From: an uncultured Flavobacterium sp.
Lineage (GTDB): Bacteria; Bacteroidota; Bacteroidia; Flavobacteriales; Flavobacteriaceae
Assembly (NCBI RefSeq): GCF_937967675.1
Contig: NZ_CALBSN010000090.1
Location: 14,924 to 78,923 of the forward strand
DNA: 64,000 bases
Direction of reading: 5' to 3'
Part shown: positions 54,701 through 63,531 of the stretch, one piece after another
Layout of the letters: each line of letters begins with the position of its first letter
Numbering within the stretch: position 1 is the stretch's first letter
Notes under the pieces: generated by a model
What the model saw: only the letters and a program-made list of their open reading frames with translations
Told to the model about the DNA's origin: nothing
The model's database searches: none
Position numbers and translations under genes: made by a program

Positions 54701-56564
54701 TGAAAAAATTGTAACTGTTAGTTTACAACCTATTCCTGATTTGAATATTGTTTTGTTGTCAGATTTAGATTGCCATGATTCGCCGGTTAAATTTGGATTA
54801 ACTGGCTCTGGACTATTATCCATAACTTCTTTTTTATGGGATTTTGACGATGATGAAGCACAAAACACTATGCAACAACCTACCCGTGTATTTACTAATA
54901 CTGGGGATCATGATGTTCAAGTTACAGTTAAAAACGCCTCGGGTTGTCAGCGTACTTTTGTACTTCCAATTACTGTCCCTGAGCCTTGTTTTGGAGGTGA
55001 TATTACCACTACCAATGCTACCGTTTGTAAGGGTAATGTGGTTACTATGCATTATGTGCCAAGTAGCACGTTAAGTGAATGTACCGCTACGCAATATCAA
55101 TGGATGAATGGCAATACGGTTGTTGCCACTACAGCAGTTCCTACTTGGAGCACTGATGTAAACGGTGCTTATTGGGTACGTGTACTTAATGTCGATGAAT
55201 GTAAATACAATACTCCTTCACGTGTATCTCCAATGTTTATTACACCTCCAAGCATTAAGGTTGTTGGCGCTACTACTTTGTGTGCAGGAGAGGATTTTTC
55301 ATTGCAAGCGATTACTAGTGCTACTACTCTTACATGGAAATTAGACGGTGTAATACAAACTGCTTGGAGTAATCAACTGAATCCTGTATTCTCTGGTTTA
55401 ACTGTAGGTAATCACACCTTAGAAGTTACTGCTACAGCTCAAGGTTGTAGTCAAACCACGAGTATTGTATTGAATGTGGTACAACCACCACAGAACGTAA
55501 GTATAAACTCTCAACTTATTAGTTGTACTCCTTATCTTATCAAACTTACAGCAACTGCTGTTGGAAGTTCTACTTTTAATTGGTCTAATGGAGCTACAGG
55601 ATCTACAATAACTGTAACCGAAGGAGGTCCTTATAAAGTAACTGCTACAACAGGTGGTTGTAGTGCATCGACTCAAATAGATGTGCCTAAAAATCCAGAG
55701 AATTATATTTGGATTTTCCCTACGGGATGTTATACGGACTGTTCTACTGAGACCAATTATTTGATAGGCCCTAGTTTGCCATTAAAAACTTGGAGTTGGA
55801 ATATGGATGCGCAATCTGATGCTCATGGTTCCAATTCATATGCTAATCCTTATACTTTGATAAAAGATGCCGATTACACCTTAACTATAAATACAGGGTT
55901 ATGTTCTTTGGAATCGGAACCTTTACATTATTCTACTACAAAATGTGATAAATGTAAAATTGAACGTGTTGAAATTAAGGATTTAGAGAAAAACGACACC
56001 CCTTATTGTTCTTACACGTATACCCTTGTTATTTATAGTGGTATGACAATTCCTTATCAAGTGACATTGAGTGAAGAGACGAATCAAGTAGTACTCCTCC
56101 CTTCTTCGTTTACCTTACAACCAGGACAAAATGTAATTCAAGTAACCGTTATTCCACAAAGTCCTTTTAACGGAGGTGTATTGACTTGGATTTTGCAAGG
56201 AACAGTGCCTTACAAAGAAGGTTATGAATTGTGTATCACTAAATTTGATGTTGATGTTGCAGGTTGTGATTCTACTGGAAAAATAGCTAGTGTAGATAAA
56301 AATGAAGTTAATTCTAACCCAACTAGTTTTAGTCTTTATCCTAATCCTGCCGTTACAGCCGTAACCCTTTCTTACTCTCTAGATTTAGAGGGTGCCACCT
56401 TAGAAATTTATGATTTGACAGGCAGAAATATTGCTAAAAAAGCCTTATCTTCGGCTGATAAGGAAGTCACTTTAGCGATTGACTCTTATCCTGCAGGTAT
56501 GTATATGTTAGTTGTAAAACAAGCAGATGCTATCTTATGGCAAAACAAGTTAATTATTAAATAG
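51612..56564 (+). CDS. Giant T9SS-secreted adhesin-like protein with PKD/Ig-like domains
   Basis: From ATG 51612 the protein is 1650 aa. It has a signal peptide (to VYSQ) and many repeated beta-sandwich domains of PKD and Ig-like type (WSVVGGHVLSEGGG, WDFDDDEAQNTMQQPTR, YQFKIKVNG, with recurrent Cys pairs). It ends with a T9SS type A sorting domain (SFSLYPNPAVTAVTLSYSL, AGMYMLVVKQ). It should be exported by the type IX system and fixed to the surface or released, perhaps for adhesion or predation. An in-frame TTG at 51573 is ignored since the ATG has the signal peptide. Confidence 0.88.
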   Translation: MNEQLQNVRQKVFFVLFLASFLLLGSAKVYSQTNSGLAISWDKEVGCQTYDYDDRKKVFIEDIGESDCIRMCEQSVVHYTLTNLPAGATTTWSAGGGVISNATNTSCTVSWGAVGTGTISFTIVSGSTIISKSLCIEKIVIPTAMFQIAPLDQYSPDDTIYLCSNQVINFINLSSANNGSSLISYHWLFKNNSTGTFTTSSEFQPSLAFTEDGEYTAILTVTNECNCTSEFRLKFVVKGRGFEISCPTVICEGQSSIYSLPFDGMEICHEHFNWSVVGGHVLSEGGGNIEVLWDAVDQNGFGYVTFYPTDCQLDCLEPSTIKIPVIQSHGTIQGPTDICYGSQGRYKLPQWPTTDIQWEIIGNSNNDLGEVILTDQRNEVIVTPYTSGTITLRATYMNTLLHCGGVATFDILISKPLEITGEENVCQHNSSVYTTTNDVQVNWTLTTITGTPIYTLANSVNFTYTFNQTGSYILSAERTGYCAGEQKIITVIAKPSVPQGVNGTTVVCPNSPYTYSVQNPDPQANYVWSVTNGTILGSNIGNQVNVTFTGSLPPSIEVRSEVYAPVACYSDPVVLPLIIQEINAEIVGALTSVCANSVSTFQLNNLGISTLYTDYDNVVWSIDVPSLGSVSVGQNTTQISVNWNHTTITTPVNLTATITKCTLTEIVSIPVTILGIPEISISGDTTICSGQGASFSITSLGYTFNPTTQVIWNFGYGDVIGSLNQIYSFSNTGTTNLLMPVTAYIVNPNGCTGTTAIANFSILVLPSPVATASLSSANGNTFCSKYDINATLTAATGSAATIQWYLNSVSNPIPASNGGNSTTLPIGMSNNLGFGTYFFIATYANNCTYTSNYQYIIQKCGSPDFCILNPEPIVANNSNNQCGLVTMTGTANPSPVLENFSIIGPLNYQTVNQGFTFTAVPGIYHTFYNTFYMCDGELSKLQTYKKITVPYVANLSYSSACGNDNTFNVTLFDQTSYYAAATGVTHSFEYSYNGGAWQPTSAILSNITAGNYQFKIKVNGFVDGVAQPECEKIVTVSLQPIPDLNIVLLSDLDCHDSPVKFGLTGSGLLSITSFLWDFDDDEAQNTMQQPTRVFTNTGDHDVQVTVKNASGCQRTFVLPITVPEPCFGGDITTTNATVCKGNVVTMHYVPSSTLSECTATQYQWMNGNTVVATTAVPTWSTDVNGAYWVRVLNVDECKYNTPSRVSPMFITPPSIKVVGATTLCAGEDFSLQAITSATTLTWKLDGVIQTAWSNQLNPVFSGLTVGNHTLEVTATAQGCSQTTSIVLNVVQPPQNVSINSQLISCTPYLIKLTATAVGSSTFNWSNGATGSTITVTEGGPYKVTATTGGCSASTQIDVPKNPENYIWIFPTGCYTDCSTETNYLIGPSLPLKTWSWNMDAQSDAHGSNSYANPYTLIKDADYTLTINTGLCSLESEPLHYSTTKCDKCKIERVEIKDLEKNDTPYCSYTYTLVIYSGMTIPYQVTLSEETNQVVLLPSSFTLQPGQNVIQVTVIPQSPFNGGVLTWILQGTVPYKEGYELCITKFDVDVAGCDSTGKIASVDKNEVNSNPTSFSLYPNPAVTAVTLSYSLDLEGATLEIYDLTGRNIAKKALSSADKEVTLAIDSYPAGMYMLVVKQADAILWQNKLIIK

Positions 56565-56573
56565 AATAACCCT

Positions 56574-56606
56574 AAACAGGTACGTTTTTAGCGTACCTGT
56601 TTTTAA
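56574..56606 (+). terminator. Terminator between the T9SS genes
   Basis: AAACAGGTACG pairs with CGTACCTGTTT around a T-rich loop and is followed by T's. It separates the giant gene from the RCC1-repeat gene. Confidence 0.85.
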
Positions 56607-56617
56607 ACTAACGAATT

Positions 56618-58024
56618 ATGCTTAAAAAAATTACTTTATTCTTTTTATGGGTATGTGCTTCAACTTTTGGTCAATGTTTTGATGGTTTTCAGATAGGAAG
56701 CTATCATGTTGTCTCTATTAAATCAAATGGAACTTTATGGGGTTGGGGTGAGAGCGATGCTGGAAACTTAGGAAATACCAATTCCATAAATTCTTCCTCT
56801 TTTCAAATAGGGTCATCTACTGATTGGTTGAAAGTAAGTGCCGGCCCATACAATACTTTTATTATTAAAAATAATGGTACTTTATGGGCTATGGGAGATG
56901 GAAGGTACGGACTATTAGGTAATGGTTCTACAACTACAATAAATCCTACTTTACAACAAATCGGTACAGCTTCTAATTGGCAAAAGATATCCGCTTCATC
57001 TGAAATGACTATTGGTTTAAAAACCGATGGGACCATTTGGGGCTGGGGACAAAATGATGAATATGAAATGGGAAATAATACGTGTTGTGCCAATCAACTT
57101 ACTCCCATTCAAATTGGTACAGCGAATCATTGGGTGGATGTTGAAACTAGTTTGGGTGCTTCTGTTTTTGCTTTAAAAAATGATGGCACTATTTGGGGTT
57201 GGGGATTGAATCTCGCAGGTTTATTAGCCGATAATACGGTTATGGCACGAAGTGTTCCCACTCAATTGAATGCAGATACCGATTGGGCCAGTATTCATGT
57301 AGGAGCTGCCCATATTTTAGCCTTAAAAACCAATGGTACCTTGTGGTCTTGGGGGGGGGGGGAATATGGACAAACAGGCGATGGTTTGTCTCCTTCATTA
57401 TATCGCTCGTATCCAAGACAGGTTGGTACTGATACTTGGTCTAAGGTATTTGCTGGTTGGAAAGTTTCCTTTGGAATTAAACCTGATGGTACATTATGGG
57501 CTTGGGGGCTTAATGATGTTGGACAGCTTGGAATAGGCAACACCACGAACCAATTTACCCCTGTTCAAGTGGGTAGTGATACCGACTGGGTTGATGTGGT
57601 TTCTGGTGGTGCTGGAAATGATCAATTTACTATTGCTACCAAATCCGATGGTACGGTTTGGGCCTGGGGAGATAATCAAGTGGGGCAATATGGTAATGGT
57701 ACTGTTGGAAATCCAGTTTATGTTCCTACCCTAATGACAGGGCTTTGTGCTACCTTAAGTACTGATGAATTTCAACAAGAAAATGTTTTTACGATGTATC
57801 CTAATCCTGCTAAGGATTTAGTAACATTAGATTATAATTTAACTGTTACTAATGCTACAGTTTCTATTTATGATGTAACGGGTAGGTTGATTCAAAATGT
57901 GGCTTTGAATTCTGTTACAGGAAGTAGTGAGCTGAATGTGAGTTCTTATCCTGCTGGGGTGTATTTGGTTTTGGTTAAGCAAGGAGCTGCCGTGGTTTCT
58001 AGTAGTAAGTTGGTTGTTGAGTAG
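56618..58024 (+). CDS. T9SS-secreted RCC1-repeat protein
   Basis: The 468-aa protein has a signal peptide (to TFGQ) and about seven RCC1-type blades, each with GTLW-WG or GTIWGWG and a G-G-L-G pattern. It ends with a T9SS type A sorting domain (FTMYPNPAKDLVTLDYNL, AGVYLVLVKQ). The second of two sorted surface proteins. The reading frame crosses a G12 run (57351-57362) in the WGGGEYG blade, so length changes there would cut off the sorting signal. Ligand unknown. Confidence 0.9.
   Translation: MLKKITLFFLWVCASTFGQCFDGFQIGSYHVVSIKSNGTLWGWGESDAGNLGNTNSINSSSFQIGSSTDWLKVSAGPYNTFIIKNNGTLWAMGDGRYGLLGNGSTTTINPTLQQIGTASNWQKISASSEMTIGLKTDGTIWGWGQNDEYEMGNNTCCANQLTPIQIGTANHWVDVETSLGASVFALKNDGTIWGWGLNLAGLLADNTVMARSVPTQLNADTDWASIHVGAAHILALKTNGTLWSWGGGEYGQTGDGLSPSLYRSYPRQVGTDTWSKVFAGWKVSFGIKPDGTLWAWGLNDVGQLGIGNTTNQFTPVQVGSDTDWVDVVSGGAGNDQFTIATKSDGTVWAWGDNQVGQYGNGTVGNPVYVPTLMTGLCATLSTDEFQQENVFTMYPNPAKDLVTLDYNLTVTNATVSIYDVTGRLIQNVALNSVTGSSELNVSSYPAGVYLVLVKQGAAVVSSSKLVVE
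57351..57362 (+). repeat. G12 homopolymer inside the RCC1 gene
   Basis: Twelve consecutive G (57351-57362) code W-G-G-G in a blade motif normally reading WGxG. It is the only such long G run in an AT-rich window. Frame is kept with 12 G's. Confidence 0.85.
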
Positions 58025-58133
58025 CGGGTTACGAGTTTTAGGTTTCAAGTTTCAGGTTGTTGACTAAACTGCGTTTAGTGAGGTGCCTAAGGTTAGGAGA
58101 TTCCTAGCAGGCTCGGATGACAAAATAATGATT

Positions 58134-58823
58134 TTATAAAAGACCTTTGCTTTTTGCTAGTTCTATAAGTTCTTTATCAGAGCCAATATCAAAGATTAGT
58201 TGTTTTTTGATATTGGCTTTTCTTTTTTCAATTGCGCTTAATGATAAAGGAATTAATTTTGCTAAATGTGCTGTTTTGTATCCTTCCGCAATGTATTGCA
58301 AAATTTTAGTGTCGTGTTCGTCCCAATTAATATTTTGTTGAATCATTATTTTGTTTGATTTTTTTATCGACTCGCTATAAAAGAAAAAATCAGCTTCAAT
58401 TTTTGAACAAATTTCAGTTAATGACTTTGCATCCACATCTGATTTTGCTAAAAAACCTTCTGGATTTATGGCTTTAATAATTCTATTAACCCATAATGGA
58501 TCATTGTGCATTGAAATAATTATTATTTTACAATTTGGAAATAGTTCACGAGTTATAACTGCTAAATCTTCCCCTGATTCAATATTTTTTTCTTTATATG
58601 GGGGTAAACTAATATCAAAAAGCACCATTTTTAGGTTTTCACCATTTGAATTAATTTTAGTTATGATATTGAATGCTTTTTCAGCATTAATTGCAGTTAG
58701 ATAATTTATTTTTTTTTCTTTTAATGCTTTTGATATAATTCCCTTGTGCACTTCTACAGTTAATGGATGATCATCGACAATTAAGATGTTTTCTATACTT
58801 CTATTTAATTCACTATTAGGCAT
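58134..58823 (-). CDS. NarL-like response regulator
   Basis: The 229-aa protein has a receiver with D17-D18 and phosphoacceptor D70 (LFDISLPP), and a C-terminal HTH of LuxR type (DTKILQYIAEGYKTAHLAKLIPLSLSAIEKRKANI in parts). It is divergent from the LytTR gene and near the TPR histidine kinase, its likely partner. The palindrome at 58868-58896 is in its upstream region. Confidence 0.88.
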   Translation of the reverse strand: MPNSELNRSIENILIVDDHPLTVEVHKGIISKALKEKKINYLTAINAEKAFNIITKINSNGENLKMVLFDISLPPYKEKNIESGEDLAVITRELFPNCKIIIISMHNDPLWVNRIIKAINPEGFLAKSDVDAKSLTEICSKIEADFFFYSESIKKSNKIMIQQNINWDEHDTKILQYIAEGYKTAHLAKLIPLSLSAIEKRKANIKKQLIFDIGSDKELIELAKSKGLL

Positions 58824-58867
58824 CTATTCTAGATTTAAACATGAATTCAAATTTAATTAAATAAAAC

Positions 58868-58896
58868 TAAAATTTACGGTTTTACCGTAAATTTTA
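58868..58896. promoter_or_regulatory. Palindrome TTACGGT-TTT-ACCGTAA between divergent regulators
   Basis: The perfect 13-bp arms (core TTTACGGT, ACCGTAAA) are centred on TTT. The core matches the inner sites at 45899-45915 and 51508-51524. It lies between the NarL-like gene (minus) and the LytTR gene (plus), so autoregulation is likely. Confidence 0.75.
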
Positions 58897-58936
58897 AGTA
58901 TCAATTAGAACTAATTTTAATCAAAATTAATTTATT

Positions 58937-59632
58937 GTGCTTCATTCATATTTAATAATTGATTCTACAGGTTTGGTTTTAAAACAAATTGAGTCTTCAC
59001 AATTTGTAGAAGATTATTTATGTTTGGGAGTTTATAGTACATATGAAACAGCATTAAATGGAATTCTTGAACATAAACCACAACTACTATTATTTCATTT
59101 TAATGACTTAATAAGTTTACAACTCTTGCTTGATTTGCATCAATATTTAAAAGAATTACCCTATGTAATTGCACTCAATGAGAATAAGACTGAAGCTTAT
59201 TCTGCTTTAAAATTAGGGGTGTCAGATTATTTGTTATTTCCAATAATTCCTATAGAATTGTATAAATCTTTTTTAAAATTTTCTAAATTAAATAGTAGAA
59301 ATTCTGAAACTAAACTTTGTATTAAATCAAATGGAGATTATCACTTTATTTCATTGGATGATATTGTTTATTTGAAAGCGGATAATAATACTACCGATTT
59401 TTATTTACAAAATGGTAAAAAAATATCTGGATTTAAAACTATGAAATTTTTTGAGAATCAATTGCCTTTCTACTTTTTTAGAATTCATCATAGTTATGTT
59501 GTTAATATCCATTTCGTAAGCAGAATTAATTTAGGTAAAAATGTTTGTTACTTGCTAGACAATGAATATAAAATCCCTTTTTCGAGAGGATATAAAGAGA
59601 ACATAGACACAATTATAAGACGAATTCAATAG
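58937..59632 (+). CDS. LytTR DNA-binding protein with degenerate receiver
   Basis: The 231-aa protein starts with GTG. Residues 1-120 have the receiver fold layout, but the phosphoacceptor position reads FHFN (H54 instead of Asp), so phosphorylation is unlikely. Residues about 130-230 are a LytTR domain (FISLDDIVYLKADNNTTDFYL, FKTMKFFENQLPFYFFRIHHSYVVNI, seen in parts). It is a good candidate for binding the ACCGTAA sites. Confidence 0.85.
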   Translation: MLHSYLIIDSTGLVLKQIESSQFVEDYLCLGVYSTYETALNGILEHKPQLLLFHFNDLISLQLLLDLHQYLKELPYVIALNENKTEAYSALKLGVSDYLLFPIIPIELYKSFLKFSKLNSRNSETKLCIKSNGDYHFISLDDIVYLKADNNTTDFYLQNGKKISGFKTMKFFENQLPFYFFRIHHSYVVNIHFVSRINLGKNVCYLLDNEYKIPFSRGYKENIDTIIRRIQ

Positions 59633-59920
59633 TTAATTTGTGCAGTTTACTTTTATATTCATGCTGATTACTACAATAGCATAGCCATTTACTAAACACT
59701 CTTTTTTAAACACTTTTTAGACCAAAACTCTTTCTATTTTTGGCTTGTTCAAAACAACGAACAATTGAATTCAATTCGGTTTTTTTAATGTGGGAACTAA
59801 TAGTTTATTCTTTTAGTCGTTAGAAAACTACTGCTAAAGTACTCCCTGCTTTTTCAGAAAATCAAAAGCAACTCTTCGAGTTGCCTAAAAAACTATTGTT
59901 TAATTTTTTAATTGATTTTT

Positions 59921-60109
59921 ATGAAAATTTACTCTTTTATAGCTGCCTTAGCAGTTTGCGCTCTTCTTGCTTCTTGTTCTAATGATGCTTATGATGAAGT
60001 AACAAAGCAACCCACTAAGGTTATTAATTTTGAAAATGATGCTATTTTTGGAAAGGAAATAGATTCTTTAAGCGATGGGGAGCCAATTCCACCTAAAAGA
60101 AAAGATTAA
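59921..60109 (+). CDS. Small lipoprotein
   Basis: From ATG 59921 the protein is 62 aa with lipobox LASC. The mature part is acidic, then ends basic with PIPPKRKD. It lies between the LytTR gene and the histidine kinase gene. Function unknown; may modulate the kinase. Confidence 0.65.
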   Translation: MKIYSFIAALAVCALLASCSNDAYDEVTKQPTKVINFENDAIFGKEIDSLSDGEPIPPKRKD

Positions 60110-60118
60110 TTTATAATT

Positions 60119-60146
60119 AAAAAACCATGTTTTACATGGTTTTTTT
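60119..60146 (+). terminator. Terminator after the small lipoprotein gene
   Basis: AAAACCATGT pairs with ACATGGTTTT around TTT, followed by T's. Confidence 0.85.
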
Positions 60147-60170
60147 TATTTTTGAATAAAATAAAATTAG

Positions 60171-62177
60171 TTGAAAAAAATATTATACCTGATATTAGCT
60201 ACAATATTGATTTTTTCATGTAAAGAAAAAAAATCATTTTCGAATACAAAATCTATTTTGAATGCAAAATTCAATATTCTTTCTGATTCAAAAAAGATTC
60301 AATATTTAGATTCAGTAATAAGTCCATTAGAAAAAATAGATAATGATTCTCTTAAACTTAAATTTTTGTTTGAAGTTGCCGCTGAATATTATTATTTAAA
60401 TAACAACAAATCATCATTTAAAGTTAGTAACCAAATTTATGTTCTTTCTAAGAAAATAAATGATTCTATAAGTATGGGTAGGGCTTTATATTATATGGGT
60501 GATTGTTATGAAAAGTATCAAAAAGATAGTGCTTATTTTTATTATAAAGAATCTGAAAAGATATTTAGAGCAATAAAAGATAATGAAAAATTAGCAAAAG
60601 CCCTTTTTAATAAAGCTCACTTATTATTTACTGAAGGAAATTATGTTGAAAGTGAGGTTGAGGTAATTAAGGCCTTGAATAAGCTCCAGTCTTCGAAAAA
60701 ATATATTTTTTTGTATGAATGCTATTATCTTCAAGCAGCTAATCATACTGAATTAGGTGAATATGATCAAGCTATCAAATATTTGAATCTTGCGCTTGAT
60801 AACCTAAAGAAAGACAACTCTTTAAAAGATACAATTGCTAAATATGAAGAATACAATATTCTAGTTACCATTGCTTTTTGCAATATATACGATAAAAAAG
60901 GAGATTTCAATCGTTCTATTTTTGAACTTGAAAAATTAGTAAAAAGTGATGTAGTAGTCAATCATCCTAAACTTCATTCAACAGTTTTAGGTAATCTGGC
61001 TTTTGATTACATGAAAATTGGGAAATTTGAAATTGCTAAAAGAAAATATATAGAGTCAATAGCTATGTCAAAGCATTTCAATGATTCTCAAGGTTATCTA
61101 TATAAAATTATCAATTTCGGCGAGTATCATCTCTTACAGTCAGACACTATGACAGCAAATAAATATTTTATTGAAGCCTTGCCGTTAACAAAACAATTGA
61201 AATCTAATAACGAATTATTAAAAACTCTTAATTTTTTATCAATATCTGATAAAAAGAATGCTGCATTTTACAAAAATGAGTATGTAAAAGTTTTTGATAG
61301 TATTGTTAAACAGCAAAGATTAAATCGCGAAAAATTTGCTAGGATTGAGTATGAAACTAGTAAAGTTGAAGATGAAAATAAAATTCTTTCTACTAATAAT
61401 TTACTATTAATTTTAGGTTTAGCTCTAAGTATAGTTGTTTTTTTAACAGCAATTATTATTAAGGAACAAATAGCTAGAAAGAAAGAATTGCTATTAATTA
61501 AGCAAAAAGAACAAGCAAATGATGAACTATTAAGTTTGATTAAAGAATTTCAATTTGCCCTAATTCATGCTAAAGAGGAGGAACAAAATAGAATATCAAA
61601 AGAATTACATGATGGCATTGTTAATCAAATTTATGCTATTCGTATGGTTTTAGACACCTTGAATGATGAAGATGATGAAATTACGAAAGAGAAAAGAATT
61701 GTCTATATCAAAGAGCTTCATAAAGTTGAATCTGAGATAAGGAGTCTTTCACATGAATTATATTCGGATTTTTCAATTTATGATTCCAATTATTTATTTT
61801 TAATCCATTCCTTAGTTAAAAGTAATAACGATTTAAATGAGACTGTTTTCACCGTTTCTATATCGGATTCTATAGATTGGAAAAAATACTCCTCCATTGT
61901 TAAGATTAATCTTTACAGAATTTTACAAGAACTCTTTTTGAATGTCAACAAATATGCTCAAGCAACTGTTTGTAATTTAGTTATAGTTGAGACCACTGAT
62001 TTTTTACTTATTACAGTTGAAGATGATGGAATTGGTTTTGATAAAAATCATACAACAGATGGAATTGGGTTAAAAAACATAAATGAGCGTATTAAAACAA
62101 TCGATGCTCAAATTTCTATTGAAACAGCGGTTGGTAAAGGTGTACGAGTTTCGATTAAAATAAAGAGAGATTTATAA
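60171..62177 (+). CDS. TPR-containing sensor histidine kinase
   Basis: The 668-aa protein starts with TTG and a lipoprotein-like signal (FSC at 15-17). Residues about 85-345 are TPR-like repeats in the periplasm, then a transmembrane helix (about 411-431) and a HisKA_3 domain with RISKELHDGIVNQI (H480). A HATPase domain follows (LYRILQELFLNVNKYA, VEDDGIGFD). Bacteroidota kinases with this layout pair with LuxR-type regulators; the one at 58134 is the likely partner. The start is by the only fitting codon. Confidence 0.9.
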   Translation: MKKILYLILATILIFSCKEKKSFSNTKSILNAKFNILSDSKKIQYLDSVISPLEKIDNDSLKLKFLFEVAAEYYYLNNNKSSFKVSNQIYVLSKKINDSISMGRALYYMGDCYEKYQKDSAYFYYKESEKIFRAIKDNEKLAKALFNKAHLLFTEGNYVESEVEVIKALNKLQSSKKYIFLYECYYLQAANHTELGEYDQAIKYLNLALDNLKKDNSLKDTIAKYEEYNILVTIAFCNIYDKKGDFNRSIFELEKLVKSDVVVNHPKLHSTVLGNLAFDYMKIGKFEIAKRKYIESIAMSKHFNDSQGYLYKIINFGEYHLLQSDTMTANKYFIEALPLTKQLKSNNELLKTLNFLSISDKKNAAFYKNEYVKVFDSIVKQQRLNREKFARIEYETSKVEDENKILSTNNLLLILGLALSIVVFLTAIIIKEQIARKKELLLIKQKEQANDELLSLIKEFQFALIHAKEEEQNRISKELHDGIVNQIYAIRMVLDTLNDEDDEITKEKRIVYIKELHKVESEIRSLSHELYSDFSIYDSNYLFLIHSLVKSNNDLNETVFTVSISDSIDWKKYSSIVKINLYRILQELFLNVNKYAQATVCNLVIVETTDFLLITVEDDGIGFDKNHTTDGIGLKNINERIKTIDAQISIETAVGKGVRVSIKIKRDL

Positions 62178-62183
62178 ATTAAC

Positions 62184-62798
62184 TTACCTTTCATCGTTGA
62201 TATATAATTTTAAATGATGTAATTTCAGATGATCAGTATTTATTTGATGAAGCTGATTAATTTCAATAAATTTTAAATCATTAGCGAAAGACTTTTCCCC
62301 AATAAAATGTTCTATAATAATATATACTGCCTCAGTAAGTTTAGGATTATTTTTATACACTACATAATTTTTAAGTAATACTTTTATACCCAGATCTATT
62401 GGTTTTTCAGGATTACCTAATAGAATAAAATAGCTATCACTCACCTTTATATTTATTCCATAAAATTTAAATGGTTTGTCAGTGCCGTTTTCGTATTTAT
62501 CAAGGTCTTTTTCAGGTTGGAGAAATGCCGTTATTTTCCATCGCTTTATTTTTGGGGCATAAAATGCTAATAGTTCTACTTCTTTAAAAAGATAGGGATT
62601 GCCATGTGCCGTAATAATTAATTCTGCTTCATTTTTTTTGTTTTTTATGATAAGATCTAAGTTTTTGTTGTAGCGGTATAGTTCTTCTTTGAGTTTATAG
62701 AAATGAAATTTCATTTCTTCCTGCGAAACTTCGTTTAGAAATAAGAAAACGAAGTTGTTTTGTTGGAAGTAGTTCCAGAAGTTGGTTATTGTGTTCAT
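62184..62798 (-). CDS. Hypothetical protein, full-length relative of the 44665 fragment
   Basis: The 204-aa protein has no signal peptide. The N-terminal half is mixed alpha/beta (FVFLFLNEVSQEEMKFHFYK), the C-terminal part carries EAVYIIIEHFIGEKSFANDL shared with the fragment at 44665-44883. No family recognised. It is convergent with the histidine kinase gene (6 nt apart) and next to dispersed repeats. Confidence 0.65.
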   Translation of the reverse strand: MNTITNFWNYFQQNNFVFLFLNEVSQEEMKFHFYKLKEELYRYNKNLDLIIKNKKNEAELIITAHGNPYLFKEVELLAFYAPKIKRWKITAFLQPEKDLDKYENGTDKPFKFYGINIKVSDSYFILLGNPEKPIDLGIKVLLKNYVVYKNNPKLTEAVYIIIEHFIGEKSFANDLKFIEINQLHQINTDHLKLHHLKLYINDER

Positions 62799-62799
62799 T

Positions 62800-62905
62800 T
62801 TGTTTCAAGTTTCAGGTTTCAAGTTTCAGGTTTCAAGTTTCAGGTTGTTGGAACGCGGATGAAACGGATTCGCCATGGCGAAACGCAGATTAATGCGGAT
62901 TTTAT
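62800..62905. repeat. Tandem TTTCAAGTTTCAGG units and dispersed 'acggatt' repeat
   Basis: Three repeats of a 14-nt unit (AGGTTTCAAGTTTC) at 62802-62845, then ACGCGGATGAAACGGATT at 62852. The same unit occurs at 58040-58060 and 63532-63578. The ATP-binding gene at 62902 is flanked on both sides. Confidence 0.75.
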
Positions 62906-63525
62906 CTTTTATCTGGTGCTGATTTATCGAATGCGATTAGATTGACCATTTGTCTTAGTCGACTTCTGACTCTGTTTCCGTACTGTTTTTCTATTTCAGT
63001 AGCTGATAGGTTAGTGGTGATGTGGGTTTTTAGTTTTTTGGAGATGAATAGATCGTATCTGCTTAATAGAATTTCTGCCATGACGTTGCATTCGTTACCG
63101 AAGTACTTTAGGTTGTTTTCTGTTCCTAAATCGTCGAAGCAATAGGTTCTTGGTTCGGTATGATAGAGTTGGCCGATGCTGTATTTGTGAATGATAGGGT
63201 AACCCTCTTGAATGAATTCGAAGCTTATGTCTCGGCAAGGTTTTACTGAGAATTTATTACCTGTTGGGGCTGTATGTTTCATTAGGTTCATTAATGAGGT
63301 TTTTCCACAGCCTATAGGGCCAGTTAATAGGATTCCTTTTTCTAAATGGATATTGAATTGATTACAGGCATGCTCGTCTTTTAAAAAATAGGCTATCAAC
63401 TTATAAATTATTTTATGGTCTGTTTCTACTATTTTGAAATGATTACCGTATAGTTCAATTCCTTTAGCTTCGAGCCTATTGATTATTTCGGGGTAGTTGT
63501 AGTTTGATTTTGTTGAATTATTCAT
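62902..63525 (-). CDS. DnaC-like AAA ATPase
   Basis: The 207-aa protein has Walker A GPIGCGKT at 69-76, Walker B TYCFDDLG and sensor-1 THITTN, with a C-terminal GNRVRSRLRQM arginine region, as in DnaC/IstB-type helicase loaders. In Flavobacteria such genes lie beside replication-like proteins of phage or plasmid origin. The partial gene upstream (63747) fits that context. Flanked by repeats. Confidence 0.8.
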   Translation of the reverse strand: MNNSTKSNYNYPEIINRLEAKGIELYGNHFKIVETDHKIIYKLIAYFLKDEHACNQFNIHLEKGILLTGPIGCGKTSLMNLMKHTAPTGNKFSVKPCRDISFEFIQEGYPIIHKYSIGQLYHTEPRTYCFDDLGTENNLKYFGNECNVMAEILLSRYDLFISKKLKTHITTNLSATEIEKQYGNRVRSRLRQMVNLIAFDKSAPDKR

Positions 63526-63531
63526 TTTGAG

